DNA of 53,613 bases from an uncultured Rhodospirillales bacterium. GTDB taxonomy: Bacteria; Pseudomonadota; Alphaproteobacteria; Reyranellales; Reyranellaceae. Location of the stretch: positions 1 to 53,613 of the forward strand of contig CADECW010000040.1 in NCBI GenBank assembly GCA_902825855.1, in the 5' to 3' direction. Each line of letters begins with the position of its first letter. Position 1 is the stretch's first letter. Below the pieces are notes generated by a model that was not told the origin of the DNA, ran no database searches, and saw only the letters and a program-made list of their open reading frames with translations. Position numbers and translations under genes: made by a program. Positions 45,044 to 53,613 of the stretch are shown here, one piece after another.

Positions 45044-46810
45044 ATGACCGAATTCGATGACCAGCAGAAGCAGTGGCTGCAGGGTTTCGTCAGCGGCCTG
45101 GAAGCGCGCAAGGCCGCCGACCGGCTGACGAACCGCAGTACCGTCGCGGCTGCGCCGTCGAACGTCGATGCCCTCCAGACCGCTGCTCAGGATCGTACCG
45201 TGGCGGCGGGCGGAAAGCTGGTCGCCGAGGAGACGGCCAAGCGCCAGCGTCACCCGCTTGATCGCCTGGACGAGGTCGCGGGCCGCGCCAAGGCGGGGCA
45301 GTTCCCCAAGGGCATCGATGTCTTCGTGACCAAGTACCAGGGCCTGTTCTATGTCGCCCCGGCGCAGGACTCTTTCATGTGCCGGCTTCGCATTCCCAAC
45401 GGCATCCTGAGCGCCTGGCAGTTCCGCGGCCTGGCCGATGCCGCCGATGCCCATGGCGGCGGCTACGCCGACGTGACGACGCGGGCCAATCTGCAGATCC
45501 GCGAGATCGGGGCGGCCCAGGCGATCGACCTGTTGAATGCGCTGCAGGCGCTCGGTCTCACCTCGCGCGGGTCCGGCGCCGACAACATCCGCAACATCAC
45601 CGGCAGCGCGACGGCAGGCATCGACCCGCAGGAACTGATCGATACGCGGCCGCTGTGCAGCGCCATGCACCACTACATCCTCAATCATCGCGAGATGTAC
45701 GGCCTGCCGCGCAAGTTCAACATCGCCTTCGACGGCGGCGGGCGCGTGCCGACCCTCGAGGACACCAACGATATCGGCTTCGTCGCGTGCCGGGTGACCG
45801 GCGGCATCGAGCCCGGCATCTACTTCCATCTGCAGCTCGGCGGCATCACCGGCCATCTCGATTTCGCCTTCGAGACCGGCATCCTGCTCAAGCCGGAGGA
45901 ATGCGTGACCGTGGCGGCCGCCGTGGTCCGGGCCTTCATTGCCCACGGCGATCGCACCAACCGACAGAAGGCGCGGCTGAAGTACGTCCTCGATCGCATG
46001 GGTCGCGAAGCCTTCGCGGCCAAGGTCGAAAAGGAATATGGCCAGCCGCTGCGCCGCGCCGTCGGAGCAGTGATCGTGCCGCGGCCGATGGCGGACAAGC
46101 ATGGCCATGTCGGCGTGCATTGCCAGAAGCAGGCCGGTCGCAATTATCTCGGACTGGTCCTGCCGGTCGGCCGGCTCACGTCCGAACAGATGCGTGGCCT
46201 GGCCGAGATCTCCGAGCGCTTCGGTAGCGGCACGATCCGGCTGACGGTCTGGCAGAACCTGCTGATCTCCGACGTCGCCGACCGCGATGTCGGAATCTGT
46301 ATCGCTGCCATCAATGCGCTGGGCCTGGGCATCGAGGCCAGCGCCATCCGTCGCGGCCTGGTCGCCTGCACCGGCAATGCCGGCTGCAAGTTCGCCGCTT
46401 CCAACACCAAGGGTCATGCGCTCAGGCTGGCCGACTACCTGGAAGCACGCGTGGCGGTCGACCTGCCGATCAATATCCATCTCACGGGCTGCCACCATTC
46501 CTGCGCCCAGCACTATGTCGGCGATATCGGCCTGCTGGCCGCCAAGGTCGAGCGCGGCGAGGAGAGCGTCGAGGGCTATCACGTCTATATCGGCGGCGGT
46601 GCTGCCTCGACCGCCGAGCAGGCGATGGCCCGCGAATATGCCAAGTCGATCGCCTTCGATGACCTGCCGCCGCTGATCGAGCGCCTGCTCGAAGCGTGGC
46701 TCGCCAATCGCGCGGCGCCGACGGAGTCCTTCTTCGAGTTCGCGCGCCGCCACGAGGTTGCCGAGCTTCGTGGCCTTGCGGCGTGCCGCGCGGCGGACGT
46801 CGTGAAATGA
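45044..46810 (+). CDS. nirA: Siroheme nitrite reductase (NirA/sulfite-reductase-like hemoprotein)
   Basis: 588 aa from ATG 45044, with GAGAGGG upstream. It reduces nitrite to ammonium with six electrons. The [4Fe-4S]-siroheme ligands are Cys442 and Cys448 (CTGNAGCKFAAS) and Cys483 and Cys487 (HLTGCHHSCAQHYVG), the standard C-x5-C and C-x3-C pair. The first half has MCRLRIPNGILSAWQ and YADVTTRANLQIREI, shared with ferredoxin-type nitrite reductases. The N-terminal 25 residues (DQQKQWLQGFVSGLE) repeat a motif found at the start of the flavoprotein next door. A sulfite-reducing role is the alternative, but the operon is for nitrate. Its stop overlaps the next start. Confidence 0.92.
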   Translation: MTEFDDQQKQWLQGFVSGLEARKAADRLTNRSTVAAAPSNVDALQTAAQDRTVAAGGKLVAEETAKRQRHPLDRLDEVAGRAKAGQFPKGIDVFVTKYQGLFYVAPAQDSFMCRLRIPNGILSAWQFRGLADAADAHGGGYADVTTRANLQIREIGAAQAIDLLNALQALGLTSRGSGADNIRNITGSATAGIDPQELIDTRPLCSAMHHYILNHREMYGLPRKFNIAFDGGGRVPTLEDTNDIGFVACRVTGGIEPGIYFHLQLGGITGHLDFAFETGILLKPEECVTVAAAVVRAFIAHGDRTNRQKARLKYVLDRMGREAFAAKVEKEYGQPLRRAVGAVIVPRPMADKHGHVGVHCQKQAGRNYLGLVLPVGRLTSEQMRGLAEISERFGSGTIRLTVWQNLLISDVADRDVGICIAAINALGLGIEASAIRRGLVACTGNAGCKFAASNTKGHALRLADYLEARVAVDLPINIHLTGCHHSCAQHYVGDIGLLAAKVERGEESVEGYHVYIGGGAASTAEQAMAREYAKSIAFDDLPPLIERLLEAWLANRAAPTESFFEFARRHEVAELRGLAACRAADVVK

Positions 46811-48366
46811 ACGCCATCACGCCCGTCCCGTCGATCATCCCCGAAACCGCACCGTTCTCGACGGAGCAGCGCGCCTGGCTGAATGGTTTCTTCGCCGCCT
46901 ATCTCGGTGTCGAAGCGGCAGGGCAGGGCGATGCCGCGGCCGAGCCCGATGAGGACTTCCCCTGGCACGACCCGTCGCTGGCGATGCCCGATCGACTGGA
47001 ACTCGCCAAGGAAGCCAAACCCGAGCGTCAACTCATGGCCGCAATGGCCCAGCTCGATTGCGGCCAGTGCGGATATCTCTGCCAGACTTACGCCGAGTCG
47101 GTCTGGTCGGGCGCCGAGGCCGACACGGGTCGCTGCGTGCCGGGCGGCAAGGAGACTCAGCGCACGCTGAAGCAGCTCCTGGCCGCGCTGGAACCGCACC
47201 GTGATGGCGCGCCGACGGCGCCGGCGGCGAAGGCCGCGGCGCCGGTCGGTTCGCGCGATCGGCCCGCCCTTGCCACCCTGGTCGACGCCCATCCGCTCAA
47301 TCGGCCGGGCTCCGGGAAAGACGTGCGGCATGTCGTGTTCGACCTGTCGACCACCGATCTCACTTACGAGGCGGGCGACAGCCTGGGCGTATTCGCGCGC
47401 AAGAATCCTCAGCTCGTGCAGGCCGTGCTCGATCGCATCGGCGCCACCGGCGAGGAGATGGTGGCGTTCGACGGCGAGGCGCTGCCGTTGCGCCAGGTGC
47501 TCTTGAGCAAGGTCGACATCGCGCGCCCGAGCGACGAGTGCATGTTGTTCCTGGCGAGCCGCGCCTTCGACGGCGAGGAAGCGCTGAAGCTGCAGGCACT
47601 GGCCAGCGGCGAAGGGTCGGGCGACCTTGCCGAGGCCGACCTGCTCGACCTGCTGATGGCGTTCCCTTCGGTGATGCCCTCGCTGCCCGGCCTCCTGAAG
47701 TCGCTCGACCGTCTGCAGCCGCGTCTCTATTCCATCGCTTCGTCATCCAAGGCGCATCCGCGCGAGGTGCATCTCACCGTTTCGGCCGTGCGCTGGGACA
47801 GCGACGGCCGCACCCGCACGGGCATCGGCTCGTGCTACCTCGCCGACTTCGCCAAGCCGGGGGATGTCATCCCGATCTTCGTGCAGAAGAGCCACGGTTT
47901 CAGCCCGCCGGCCGACGACGGTGCCGCCGCGATCATGGTCGGTCCCGGCACCGGCATCGCGCCGTTCCGCGCCTTCCTCGAGGAGCGGGAAGCGCGCGGA
48001 GCGAAAGGCCGGAACTGGCTGTTCTTCGGCGACCAGAAACGCACCAGCGACTTCCTCTACGAGGACCAGATCATGGACTGGCAGCGTCGCGGCGTGCTGC
48101 ACCGCCTCGACCTCGCCTTCTCGCGCGACCAGGCGGAGAAGGTCTACGTCCAGGACCGCATGCAGGAGAAAGCCGCCGAGCTCTGGCAATGGCTGGAGGA
48201 GGGTGCGCACTTCTATGTCTGCGGCGACGCCAGGCGCATGGCCAAGGATGTCGAGGACACGCTGCTCCGAATCGCAGCCGGGCAGGGCGGCAAAAGCGAT
48301 GCTGACGCCAAGGCTTGGCTCGATGGCCTGGCTAAAGCCGGCCGGTACCAGCGCGATGTCTACTAG
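46807..48366 (+). CDS. CysJ-like FAD/NADPH oxidoreductase with Fe-S domain in place of flavodoxin
   Basis: 519 aa; the ATG overlaps the nirA stop (ATGA). The N-terminal helix FSTEQRAWLNGFFAAYL resembles the start of E. coli CysJ. Instead of the CysJ FMN-binding flavodoxin domain there is a short Fe-S domain with Cys85, Cys88, Cys92 and Cys110 (LDCGQCGYLCQTYAES, RCVPGGKET). The FAD domain and NADP domain follow: PRLYSIASSS, MVGPGTGIAPFRAF, NWLFFGDQKRTSDF, FYVCGDARRMAKDVE, ending RYQRDVY. It should pass electrons from NADPH through FAD and the cluster to the siroheme reductase upstream. It may also serve NasA. Confidence 0.9.
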   Translation: MNAITPVPSIIPETAPFSTEQRAWLNGFFAAYLGVEAAGQGDAAAEPDEDFPWHDPSLAMPDRLELAKEAKPERQLMAAMAQLDCGQCGYLCQTYAESVWSGAEADTGRCVPGGKETQRTLKQLLAALEPHRDGAPTAPAAKAAAPVGSRDRPALATLVDAHPLNRPGSGKDVRHVVFDLSTTDLTYEAGDSLGVFARKNPQLVQAVLDRIGATGEEMVAFDGEALPLRQVLLSKVDIARPSDECMLFLASRAFDGEEALKLQALASGEGSGDLAEADLLDLLMAFPSVMPSLPGLLKSLDRLQPRLYSIASSSKAHPREVHLTVSAVRWDSDGRTRTGIGSCYLADFAKPGDVIPIFVQKSHGFSPPADDGAAAIMVGPGTGIAPFRAFLEEREARGAKGRNWLFFGDQKRTSDFLYEDQIMDWQRRGVLHRLDLAFSRDQAEKVYVQDRMQEKAAELWQWLEEGAHFYVCGDARRMAKDVEDTLLRIAAGQGGKSDADAKAWLDGLAKAGRYQRDVY

Positions 48367-48393
48367 AAGGCAGTGTGAGTCTGCGGCCCGCAT

Positions 48394-51006
48394 ATGATCC
48401 GCACGACCTGCCCTTACTGCGGCGTCGGCTGCGGGCTGAAGATCACACCCGACGGGCGGGGAGGCGCCGATGTCGTTGGCGATCCCGATCATCCGGCAAA
48501 TCGCGGGCGCATCTGCTCCAAGGGCGCGGCGCTGGGCGAGACCCTTTCGCTGGAAGACCGGCTCCTGCATCCGGAAGTCGACGGCCGCCGCGTGTCGTGG
48601 GAGTCGGCGCTCGATACCGTGGCCGACGGTTTCCGCGAGATCGTCACGCGCCACGGCCCCGACGCCGTCGCCTTCTACGTCTCCGGCCAGCTTCTGACCG
48701 AGGACTATTACGCCGCCAACAAGCTCATCAAGGGCTTCCTGGGCACCGCCAACATCGACACCAACTCGCGCCTCTGCATGGCATCGTCGGTCGCCGGCCA
48801 CAAGCGCGCCTTCGGCAGCGACACCGTGCCCGGCCTGTACGAGGACTTCGAACTGGCCGACCTCGTCGTGCTGGTCGGCAGCAATCTCGCCTGGTGCCAT
48901 CCCGTGCTGTTCCAGCGACTGGAAGCAGCCAAACGCGCACGCCCGACGATGCGCATCGTCGTCGTCGACCCGCGGCGGACCGAGACCTGCGATATTGCCG
49001 ACCTTCATCTCGGCCTGCGTCCCGGCAGCGATGTCGCCCTGTTCAATGTGCTGCTGGCCGAGCTGCAGCGCCGTGGCGCCACCGCCAGGCGCTTCGTCGA
49101 CAAGCACACGGTTGGCATGGACGACGCGCTGATCGCCGCCCGCGTGAGCAACGCCGGCCAGTGCGACCTCGCGAAAGCCGACCTCGAAACTTTTCTCGAT
49201 TGGTTCGCCAAGACCGAGAAGACGGTCACGCTCTATTCCCAGGGCGTGAACCAGTCGAGCGCCGGCGTCGACAAGGTCAATGCGCTGATCAACTGCCATC
49301 TGTTGACCGGACGCATCGGCCGGCCCGGCATGGGGCCATTCTCGATCACCGGCCAGCCCAACGCCATGGGCGGCCGGGAAGTCGGCGCGCTCTCCAATAC
49401 GCTGGCTGCGCACATGGATTTCGCGCTGGAGGATGTCGGCCGCATCGGCCGCTTCTGGAACACCAACCGCGTTCCGCGAAAGGCCGGCCTCAAGGCGGTC
49501 GAGCTGTTCGAAGCCGTGCGTTCGGGCCACGTCAAGGCGGTCTGGATCATGGCGACCAATCCCGTCGCCAGCCTGCCCAATGCCGACGCCGTACGCGCCG
49601 CACTCACCGCCTGCGAACTTTCGGTCGTCTCCGAGGCTATACGCGCGTCGGACACCGTCGATGCCTGCCGCGTCCGCCTTCCGGCGCTTGCCTGGGCCGA
49701 AAAGAACGGGACTGTCACCAATTCCGAGCGCTGCATCTCGCGCCAGCGGCCGTTCCTGCCGCCGCCAGGCGAGGCGCGCCAGGATTGGTGGATCATCGCC
49801 GAGGTCGCGCGGCGCCTCGGCCATGGCGAAGAATTCGCCTGGAAGGGTGCCGCCGACATCTTCCGCGAGCATGCCCGGCTCTCGGCCTTCGAGAATGAGG
49901 GCCGACGCGACTTCGATATCGGCGCCTATGCCGACATCGACGACAGTGAATACGAATCGCTGAGGCCGTTCGTCTGGCCGGCGCGCAAGGATGCGCCGGC
50001 CGCCAGTGCCCGTTTCTTCGCAGGAGGCGGCTTCTTCCATTCCGATGGGCGCGCCCGCTTCATCGCCACGGCGGCGCGCGAGCCGGTCCATGCGCCGAGC
50101 GGCGACTGGCCGTTGCGACTGAATACCGGCCGTGTACGCGATCAATGGCACACCATGACGCGTACCGCGAAGTCGCCGCGCCTCGCCGGCCATCGCCCCG
50201 AGCCGACCATCGAGCTCAATGCCATCGATGCGGCCCGGCGCGAATTACAGGACGGTGACATTGCCGAGGTGACCAGCAAGTGGGGCCGCGCCGTGCTGCG
50301 TGTGCATGTGTCCATGGCCCTGCGCCAGGGCGAGGTTTTCGCTCCCATGCACTGGACGGCACAGCTTTCGCGCGCCGGCGTCATCAATGCTGCCGTCAAT
50401 CCGGCAGTTGATGCCATTTCCGGCCAGCCTGAGCTCAAGCACACGCCAGTCGAGGTCCGCCGCCTGGCCGTGCAGTGGCATGGCACGATTCTCGCTCGCA
50501 GGCCGATCATGCTGCCCGAGGTCACCTACTGGGCGCGCGCCAGAAGCGCCGGATGCCACGCCTGGCTGCTGGCGGGAGAGCAGCCCCTGGCCGTTGCGCG
50601 GCGCGCCCTGTCGGCGGCGATGCGCACCGCCAATCCAGGTCCGTGGCTTGACGGCGAGGAAGGCTTGGGCGCCGTCGTCAGCGACGGCCGCCTCGAAGCA
50701 GTCATGCGCATCGGCAAGTCGCACGACGGGGCGGCGCGCGATCGCCTGATGCCGTTCATGGCACTGGCCCAGCTCGACGGCGAGCAACGCCGCATCCTGC
50801 TGCACGGCGGCGAGGCGGCGGATCGCGGTGGCGAGATCTGCGCCTGCCTTGGTGTCTCCTGCGCCGCGGTGCAGACGGCGATCGCCAACGGCGCCACGAC
50901 CTTCGATGCCATCGGCGCCGTCACCAGGGCGGGCACGAGCTGCGGTTCCTGTCGTCCCGAGATCCGCGCCCTGCTGCGCGCAGCACGGCCGCGGCAAGCG
51001 GCTTGA
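48394..51006 (+). CDS. nasA: Assimilatory nitrate reductase, molybdopterin-type with C-terminal Bfd-like [2Fe-2S] domain
   Basis: 870 aa. It reduces nitrate to nitrite in the cytoplasm. The [4Fe-4S] cysteines are Cys6, Cys9, Cys13 and Cys41 (TCPYCGVGCGLK, RICSKG). The bis-MGD-binding core follows, with TNSRLCMASSVAGHK, VVVDPRRTETCDIAD, YSQGVNQSSAGVDKVNALIN (in parts) and LNTGRVRDQWHTMTRT. At residues about 815-860 there is a BFD-type [2Fe-2S] domain (CACLGVSC, GTSCGSCRPEIR), as in Klebsiella NasA. No NasC-type NADH subunit gene is present. There is no signal peptide. It starts 27 bases after the flavoprotein stop. Confidence 0.95.
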   Translation: MIRTTCPYCGVGCGLKITPDGRGGADVVGDPDHPANRGRICSKGAALGETLSLEDRLLHPEVDGRRVSWESALDTVADGFREIVTRHGPDAVAFYVSGQLLTEDYYAANKLIKGFLGTANIDTNSRLCMASSVAGHKRAFGSDTVPGLYEDFELADLVVLVGSNLAWCHPVLFQRLEAAKRARPTMRIVVVDPRRTETCDIADLHLGLRPGSDVALFNVLLAELQRRGATARRFVDKHTVGMDDALIAARVSNAGQCDLAKADLETFLDWFAKTEKTVTLYSQGVNQSSAGVDKVNALINCHLLTGRIGRPGMGPFSITGQPNAMGGREVGALSNTLAAHMDFALEDVGRIGRFWNTNRVPRKAGLKAVELFEAVRSGHVKAVWIMATNPVASLPNADAVRAALTACELSVVSEAIRASDTVDACRVRLPALAWAEKNGTVTNSERCISRQRPFLPPPGEARQDWWIIAEVARRLGHGEEFAWKGAADIFREHARLSAFENEGRRDFDIGAYADIDDSEYESLRPFVWPARKDAPAASARFFAGGGFFHSDGRARFIATAAREPVHAPSGDWPLRLNTGRVRDQWHTMTRTAKSPRLAGHRPEPTIELNAIDAARRELQDGDIAEVTSKWGRAVLRVHVSMALRQGEVFAPMHWTAQLSRAGVINAAVNPAVDAISGQPELKHTPVEVRRLAVQWHGTILARRPIMLPEVTYWARARSAGCHAWLLAGEQPLAVARRALSAAMRTANPGPWLDGEEGLGAVVSDGRLEAVMRIGKSHDGAARDRLMPFMALAQLDGEQRRILLHGGEAADRGGEICACLGVSCAAVQTAIANGATTFDAIGAVTRAGTSCGSCRPEIRALLRAARPRQAA

Positions 51007-51016
51007 CGGTGCATAG

Positions 51017-52423
51017 ATGCAAAGCTTTCCCATCTTCCTTTCGTTGCAGGATCGTCCGGTGCTCGTGGTCGGCGGCGGTGAGCGCGCGGCGCGCAAGGTC
51101 GAACTGCTGCTGTCGGCGGGAGCGCGAGTCGCCCTGATCGCCGACACCGTGGAGGGCGAGATCGCCCAGCTGATAGCCGACGCGCGTGTTTCGTGGGCCG
51201 GCCGCGGCTTCGACGACGATGACCTGTCGGGCATGGCTTTGGTCGTCGTGGCCACCGACGACGAAGCGCTGGCGGCGCGCGTGTCTAACGCCGCGCAGCG
51301 GCGCAGCCTGCCGGTGAACGTCGTCGATCGGCCAGGTCTCTCAAGCTTCATCATGCCGGCGATCGTCGATCGCGCGCCGATCACCATCGCGATCTCGACC
51401 GATGGCACGGCGCCCGCGCTGGCGCAGCGCATTCGCGCCGAGATCGAGCGCGCCTTGCCGGCGGCGCTCGGTCGGCTGGCGCGGTTCGCTGAGATCTTTC
51501 GCGTACAAGTGCGCCGCACACTCGAGAGTTCGCGCGACCGCCGCCGTTTCTGGGACCGTGTGTTTGCCGGCCGCATCGGCGAACTGGCGCTGGCCGGCGA
51601 CGAGATCGCGGCTCGCCGCGAGCTGATCCGGCTGCTCGATTCGACGCGCAACGAGAATCCACCGGCCGGCATGGTGCATCTGGTCGGCGCCGGTCCCGGC
51701 GATCCCGATCTTCTCACCATCAAGGCGCATCACCTGCTGCAGCGTGCCGACGTGATCGTCTACGACCGACTGGTCGCGCCGGAGGTGCTGGCCGTGGCCC
51801 GGCGCGATGCCGAGCGCATCTTCGTCGGCAAGCGGCGCGGCGAGCATCGCCAGACGCAGGCGGAGATCAACCGGCGCCTGGTGTCGCTGGCACGCGCCGG
51901 CAATAGCGTGGTGCGGCTGAAGGGTGGCGATCCACTGGTGTTCGGCCGCGGCGGAGAGGAGATCGAGGCCTTGGTGCGCGCCGGTATTGCTGTCGAGGTC
52001 GTGCCCGGCATCACCGCGGCGCTGGGCTGTGCGGCGTCGGCCGCGATCCCGCTCACCCATCGCGACCACGCGCGCGCCTGCATCTTCGTAACCGGCCAGC
52101 TCAAGGACGGCACCGTCGCGCTCGACTGGCCTATGCTGGCGCGCCCGCGTCAGACCGTCGTGATCTACATGGCGGCGAATACCTTGCCGATCGTCGCCGC
52201 GCGCTTGATGGAACACGGCTTGTCGTCGTCGACACCAGTCGCATTGATCGAGAACGGCACGACCAGTCGGGAACGGCGAGTCGTCGGCACGCTCGCGACC
52301 ATCGAGCAGCATGCGAGACGCGCCGAGCTCGAGGGGCCGACACTCTGCATGGTCGGCGATGTCATCGGGCTCGCCTTGGCGCGCGACCACGAATTCCGTT
52401 CAGACGCGCGAACGATAGCCTGA
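51017..52423 (+). CDS. cysG: Siroheme synthase CysG (dehydrogenase/ferrochelatase plus SUMT)
   Basis: 468 aa. The N-terminal part (1-210) is the precorrin-2 dehydrogenase/sirohydrochlorin ferrochelatase: LVVGGGERAARKVELLLSAG and VNVVDRPGLSSFIMPAIVDR. The C-terminal part (about 217-460) is uroporphyrinogen-III methyltransferase: VHLVGAGPGDPDLLTIKAHH, VYDRLVAPEV, VRLKGGDPLVFGRGGEE, VVPGITAALGCAASA and GQLKDG. It converts uroporphyrinogen III to siroheme, the cofactor of the nitrite reductase, so it is a fitting last gene of the nitrate operon. It starts ten bases after nasA. The 137 bases after it hold no terminator or element that I could recognise. Confidence 0.96.
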   Translation: MQSFPIFLSLQDRPVLVVGGGERAARKVELLLSAGARVALIADTVEGEIAQLIADARVSWAGRGFDDDDLSGMALVVVATDDEALAARVSNAAQRRSLPVNVVDRPGLSSFIMPAIVDRAPITIAISTDGTAPALAQRIRAEIERALPAALGRLARFAEIFRVQVRRTLESSRDRRRFWDRVFAGRIGELALAGDEIAARRELIRLLDSTRNENPPAGMVHLVGAGPGDPDLLTIKAHHLLQRADVIVYDRLVAPEVLAVARRDAERIFVGKRRGEHRQTQAEINRRLVSLARAGNSVVRLKGGDPLVFGRGGEEIEALVRAGIAVEVVPGITAALGCAASAAIPLTHRDHARACIFVTGQLKDGTVALDWPMLARPRQTVVIYMAANTLPIVAARLMEHGLSSSTPVALIENGTTSRERRVVGTLATIEQHARRAELEGPTLCMVGDVIGLALARDHEFRSDARTIA

Positions 52424-52560
52424 GGCCGCCGTTCGCCCGAGATATCCGGGTCACCGCCGATGTTTCACACAGGGAAGGGAGATTTTCATTTTGTGTAGCG
52501 AATCGGCCTCTGATAAGGGGGGAAGGGGAGTGATAAAAATGCAACAGCGGGGGATGGGAG

Positions 52561-53259
52561 ATGTGGAGATTCGCCTTTAGCGTTGCCGTCGCGTTGGCTT
52601 TTGCTGCACCGGGCGCCGCCCAACCCAACACGACAGGCGTCGCCACCCCGGAGGCAGTCCGCGGTTCGAATGCAAGACAACCTGCCAAGAAGGCCACTGC
52701 CGCCGCCAATCAGGCGCGGCAGGAGCGGACGACCAGACCCGAGACGTTGCGTGGCTCGCGCTATGGCGGCTTCGCGCCGGCGCCGTCCGGCCCGCCGCCG
52801 GTACTCGATATTGCCAGCCCGCGCACGCTCAACCTCGTCAACTTCAACACCGAGGAAGTGCTGACGGTCACCTACTGGTCTAGCGGCACCTACCATCGCG
52901 AGGCGCTCGACCGGCTCAACCGCTTCCTGCGCGACACCCGGGACAATGCGCAGACGGAGATGGATCCGCTGGTGCTCGACGTGCTGTGGCATACCGCCCA
53001 GATCGTGGGTTACGGCGGTTCGATCGAGGTGTTGTCGGCCTATCGCTCGCCTTCGACGAACGCCTGGCTCGCCAGCGTCAGCCGCGGCGTGGCACGCAAC
53101 AGCGAGCACATGAACGGCAATGCCATGGACATCCGCTTCCCGGGCGTGCCCGTGTTCCAGGTCCGCCAGGCCGCCTACTCGCTCAACATGGGCGGCGTCG
53201 GCTTCTATCCGCGGTCGGGCTTCGTCCATCTCGACACCGGCCCCGTTCGCTACTGGTGA
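52561..53259 (+). CDS. DUF882/YcbK-like M15 peptidase-family protein, exported
   Basis: 232 aa with a Sec signal peptide ([20 protein letters not shown], cleaved near AAQ). A low-complexity spacer rich in Ala, Arg and Thr follows. The C-terminal DUF882 domain has [37 protein letters not shown], the zinc motif [13 protein letters not shown] and [12 protein letters not shown]. The ligands H-x5-6-D and the last His match the D,D-/L,D-carboxypeptidase M15 family, so it probably acts on peptidoglycan in the periplasm. It follows the nitrate operon but is likely an independent unit. The macro-domain gene starts five bases after it. Confidence 0.9.
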   Translation: MWRFAFSVAVALAFAAPGAAQPNTTGVATPEAVRGSNARQPAKKATAAANQARQERTTRPETLRGSRYGGFAPAPSGPPPVLDIASPRTLNLVNFNTEEVLTVTYWSSGTYHREALDRLNRFLRDTRDNAQTEMDPLVLDVLWHTAQIVGYGGSIEVLSAYRSPSTNAWLASVSRGVARNSEHMNGNAMDIRFPGVPVFQVRQAAYSLNMGGVGFYPRSGFVHLDTGPVRYW

Positions 53260-53263
53260 AATC

Positions 53264-53613
53264 ATGCCAGGCATCGATATCGTCGAAGGCGACATCACAC
53301 GCCTCGATGTCGATGCCATCGTCAATGCCGCCAACGAAAGCCTTCTCGGCGGCGGTGGCGTCGACGGCGCTATCCATCGTGCCGCGGGACCGGAACTTCT
53401 GGCCGAATGCCGCACGCTCGGCGGCTGTCCGACGGGCGAGGCCAAGATCACCAGAGGCTATCGACTGAAGGCGCGCCACGTGATCCATACCGTGGGCCCG
53501 ATCTGGCGCGGCGGCACGGCCGGCGAGCCTGAGCTTCTTGCCCGCTGCTATCGCAGCAGCCTGGCGCTGGCCGAGCAGCACCGGCTTGGAAGCATCGCCT
53601 TTCCGGCGATTTC
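53264..53613 (+). CDS. Macro-domain protein (O-acetyl-ADP-ribose deacetylase-like), partial
   Basis: The gene is cut by the window edge: 116 codons from ATG 53264 with no stop. The translation starts [20 protein letters not shown] and continues [39 protein letters not shown] and TVGPIWRG. This is the MacroD/YmdB-type macro domain with the ADP-ribose-binding N-A-A-N and G-G-G-G-V-D-G loops intact. It should hydrolyse O-acetyl-ADP-ribose or mono-ADP-ribosyl esters. It lies five bases after the DUF882 gene and is probably co-transcribed with it. Confidence 0.93.
   Translation, partial: MPGIDIVEGDITRLDVDAIVNAANESLLGGGGVDGAIHRAAGPELLAECRTLGGCPTGEAKITRGYRLKARHVIHTVGPIWRGGTAGEPELLARCYRSSLALAEQHRLGSIAFPAI

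Noticed and set aside
44999..46753. Minus-strand open frame opposite the nitrite reductase
   Set aside because: No recognisable domain; the plus strand has complete siroheme/Fe-S motifs.

Overview
This GC-rich window most resembles an alphaproteobacterial chromosome, perhaps Reyranella-like or another rhizobial/rhodospirillal relative. The evidence is dense GC-ending codons, short DUF1127 proteins, many ABC transporters, GcvA-type LysR regulation and a NasT/NasS nitrate system. The genus is inference. I saw no rRNA, tRNA, CRISPR array, insertion sequence or phage gene. Nearly all the sequence is coding, and no gene-free gap exceeds 300 bases.

Region 1 (1-16500) holds stand-alone metabolic and efflux genes: a CapA-type protein, a Baeyer-Villiger-type flavin monooxygenase, an EmrAB-like pump followed by a lipocalin-like protein and an M20 deacylase, leuC-leuD with a DMT exporter, an RND pump (adaptor plus inner-membrane pump), and a TPR protein with a degenerate glycosyltransferase-like tail. 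Region 2 (16490-24400) holds two DUF1127 genes separated by a terminator, a LysR regulator, a palindromic intergenic repeat, a luciferase-like oxidoreductase with a MarR regulator, a PPOX protein, a stand-alone MetE-C-like methyltransferase, and a solute-binding protein translationally coupled to a membrane class III nucleotide cyclase.

Region 3 (24400-37530) is catabolic. On the minus strand, one tightly packed seven-gene operon encodes two tandem amidohydrolases, a polyamine-type ABC importer and an Asp/Glu-racemase homologue that lacks both catalytic cysteines. Nearby are a P-loop kinase, a 4-hydroxyproline epimerase/proline racemase, a CoA-transferase, an alpha/beta hydrolase, and an SDR-DUF1445-DUF2848 operon.

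Region 4 (37780-52430) is the centrepiece, a nitrate assimilation locus. A small membrane protein and a Ser/Thr kinase with MORN repeats precede nasT, an ANTAR antiterminator. A sigma-54-like promoter then leads directly into an RNA leader with two ANTAR-type hexaloop hairpins and a terminator-like hairpin. The operon that follows is nasS-like sensor, nrtA, nrtB, nrtC/D, a siroheme nitrite reductase, a CysJ-like flavoprotein whose flavodoxin domain is replaced by an Fe-S domain, nasA, and cysG. Together they import nitrate, reduce it to nitrite and ammonium, and make the siroheme required. The inferred control is nitrogen limitation acting through sigma-54/NtrC, plus nitrate acting through NasS-NasT antitermination.

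The window ends with a DUF882/M15-like secreted protein and the start of a macro-domain gene cut by the edge.
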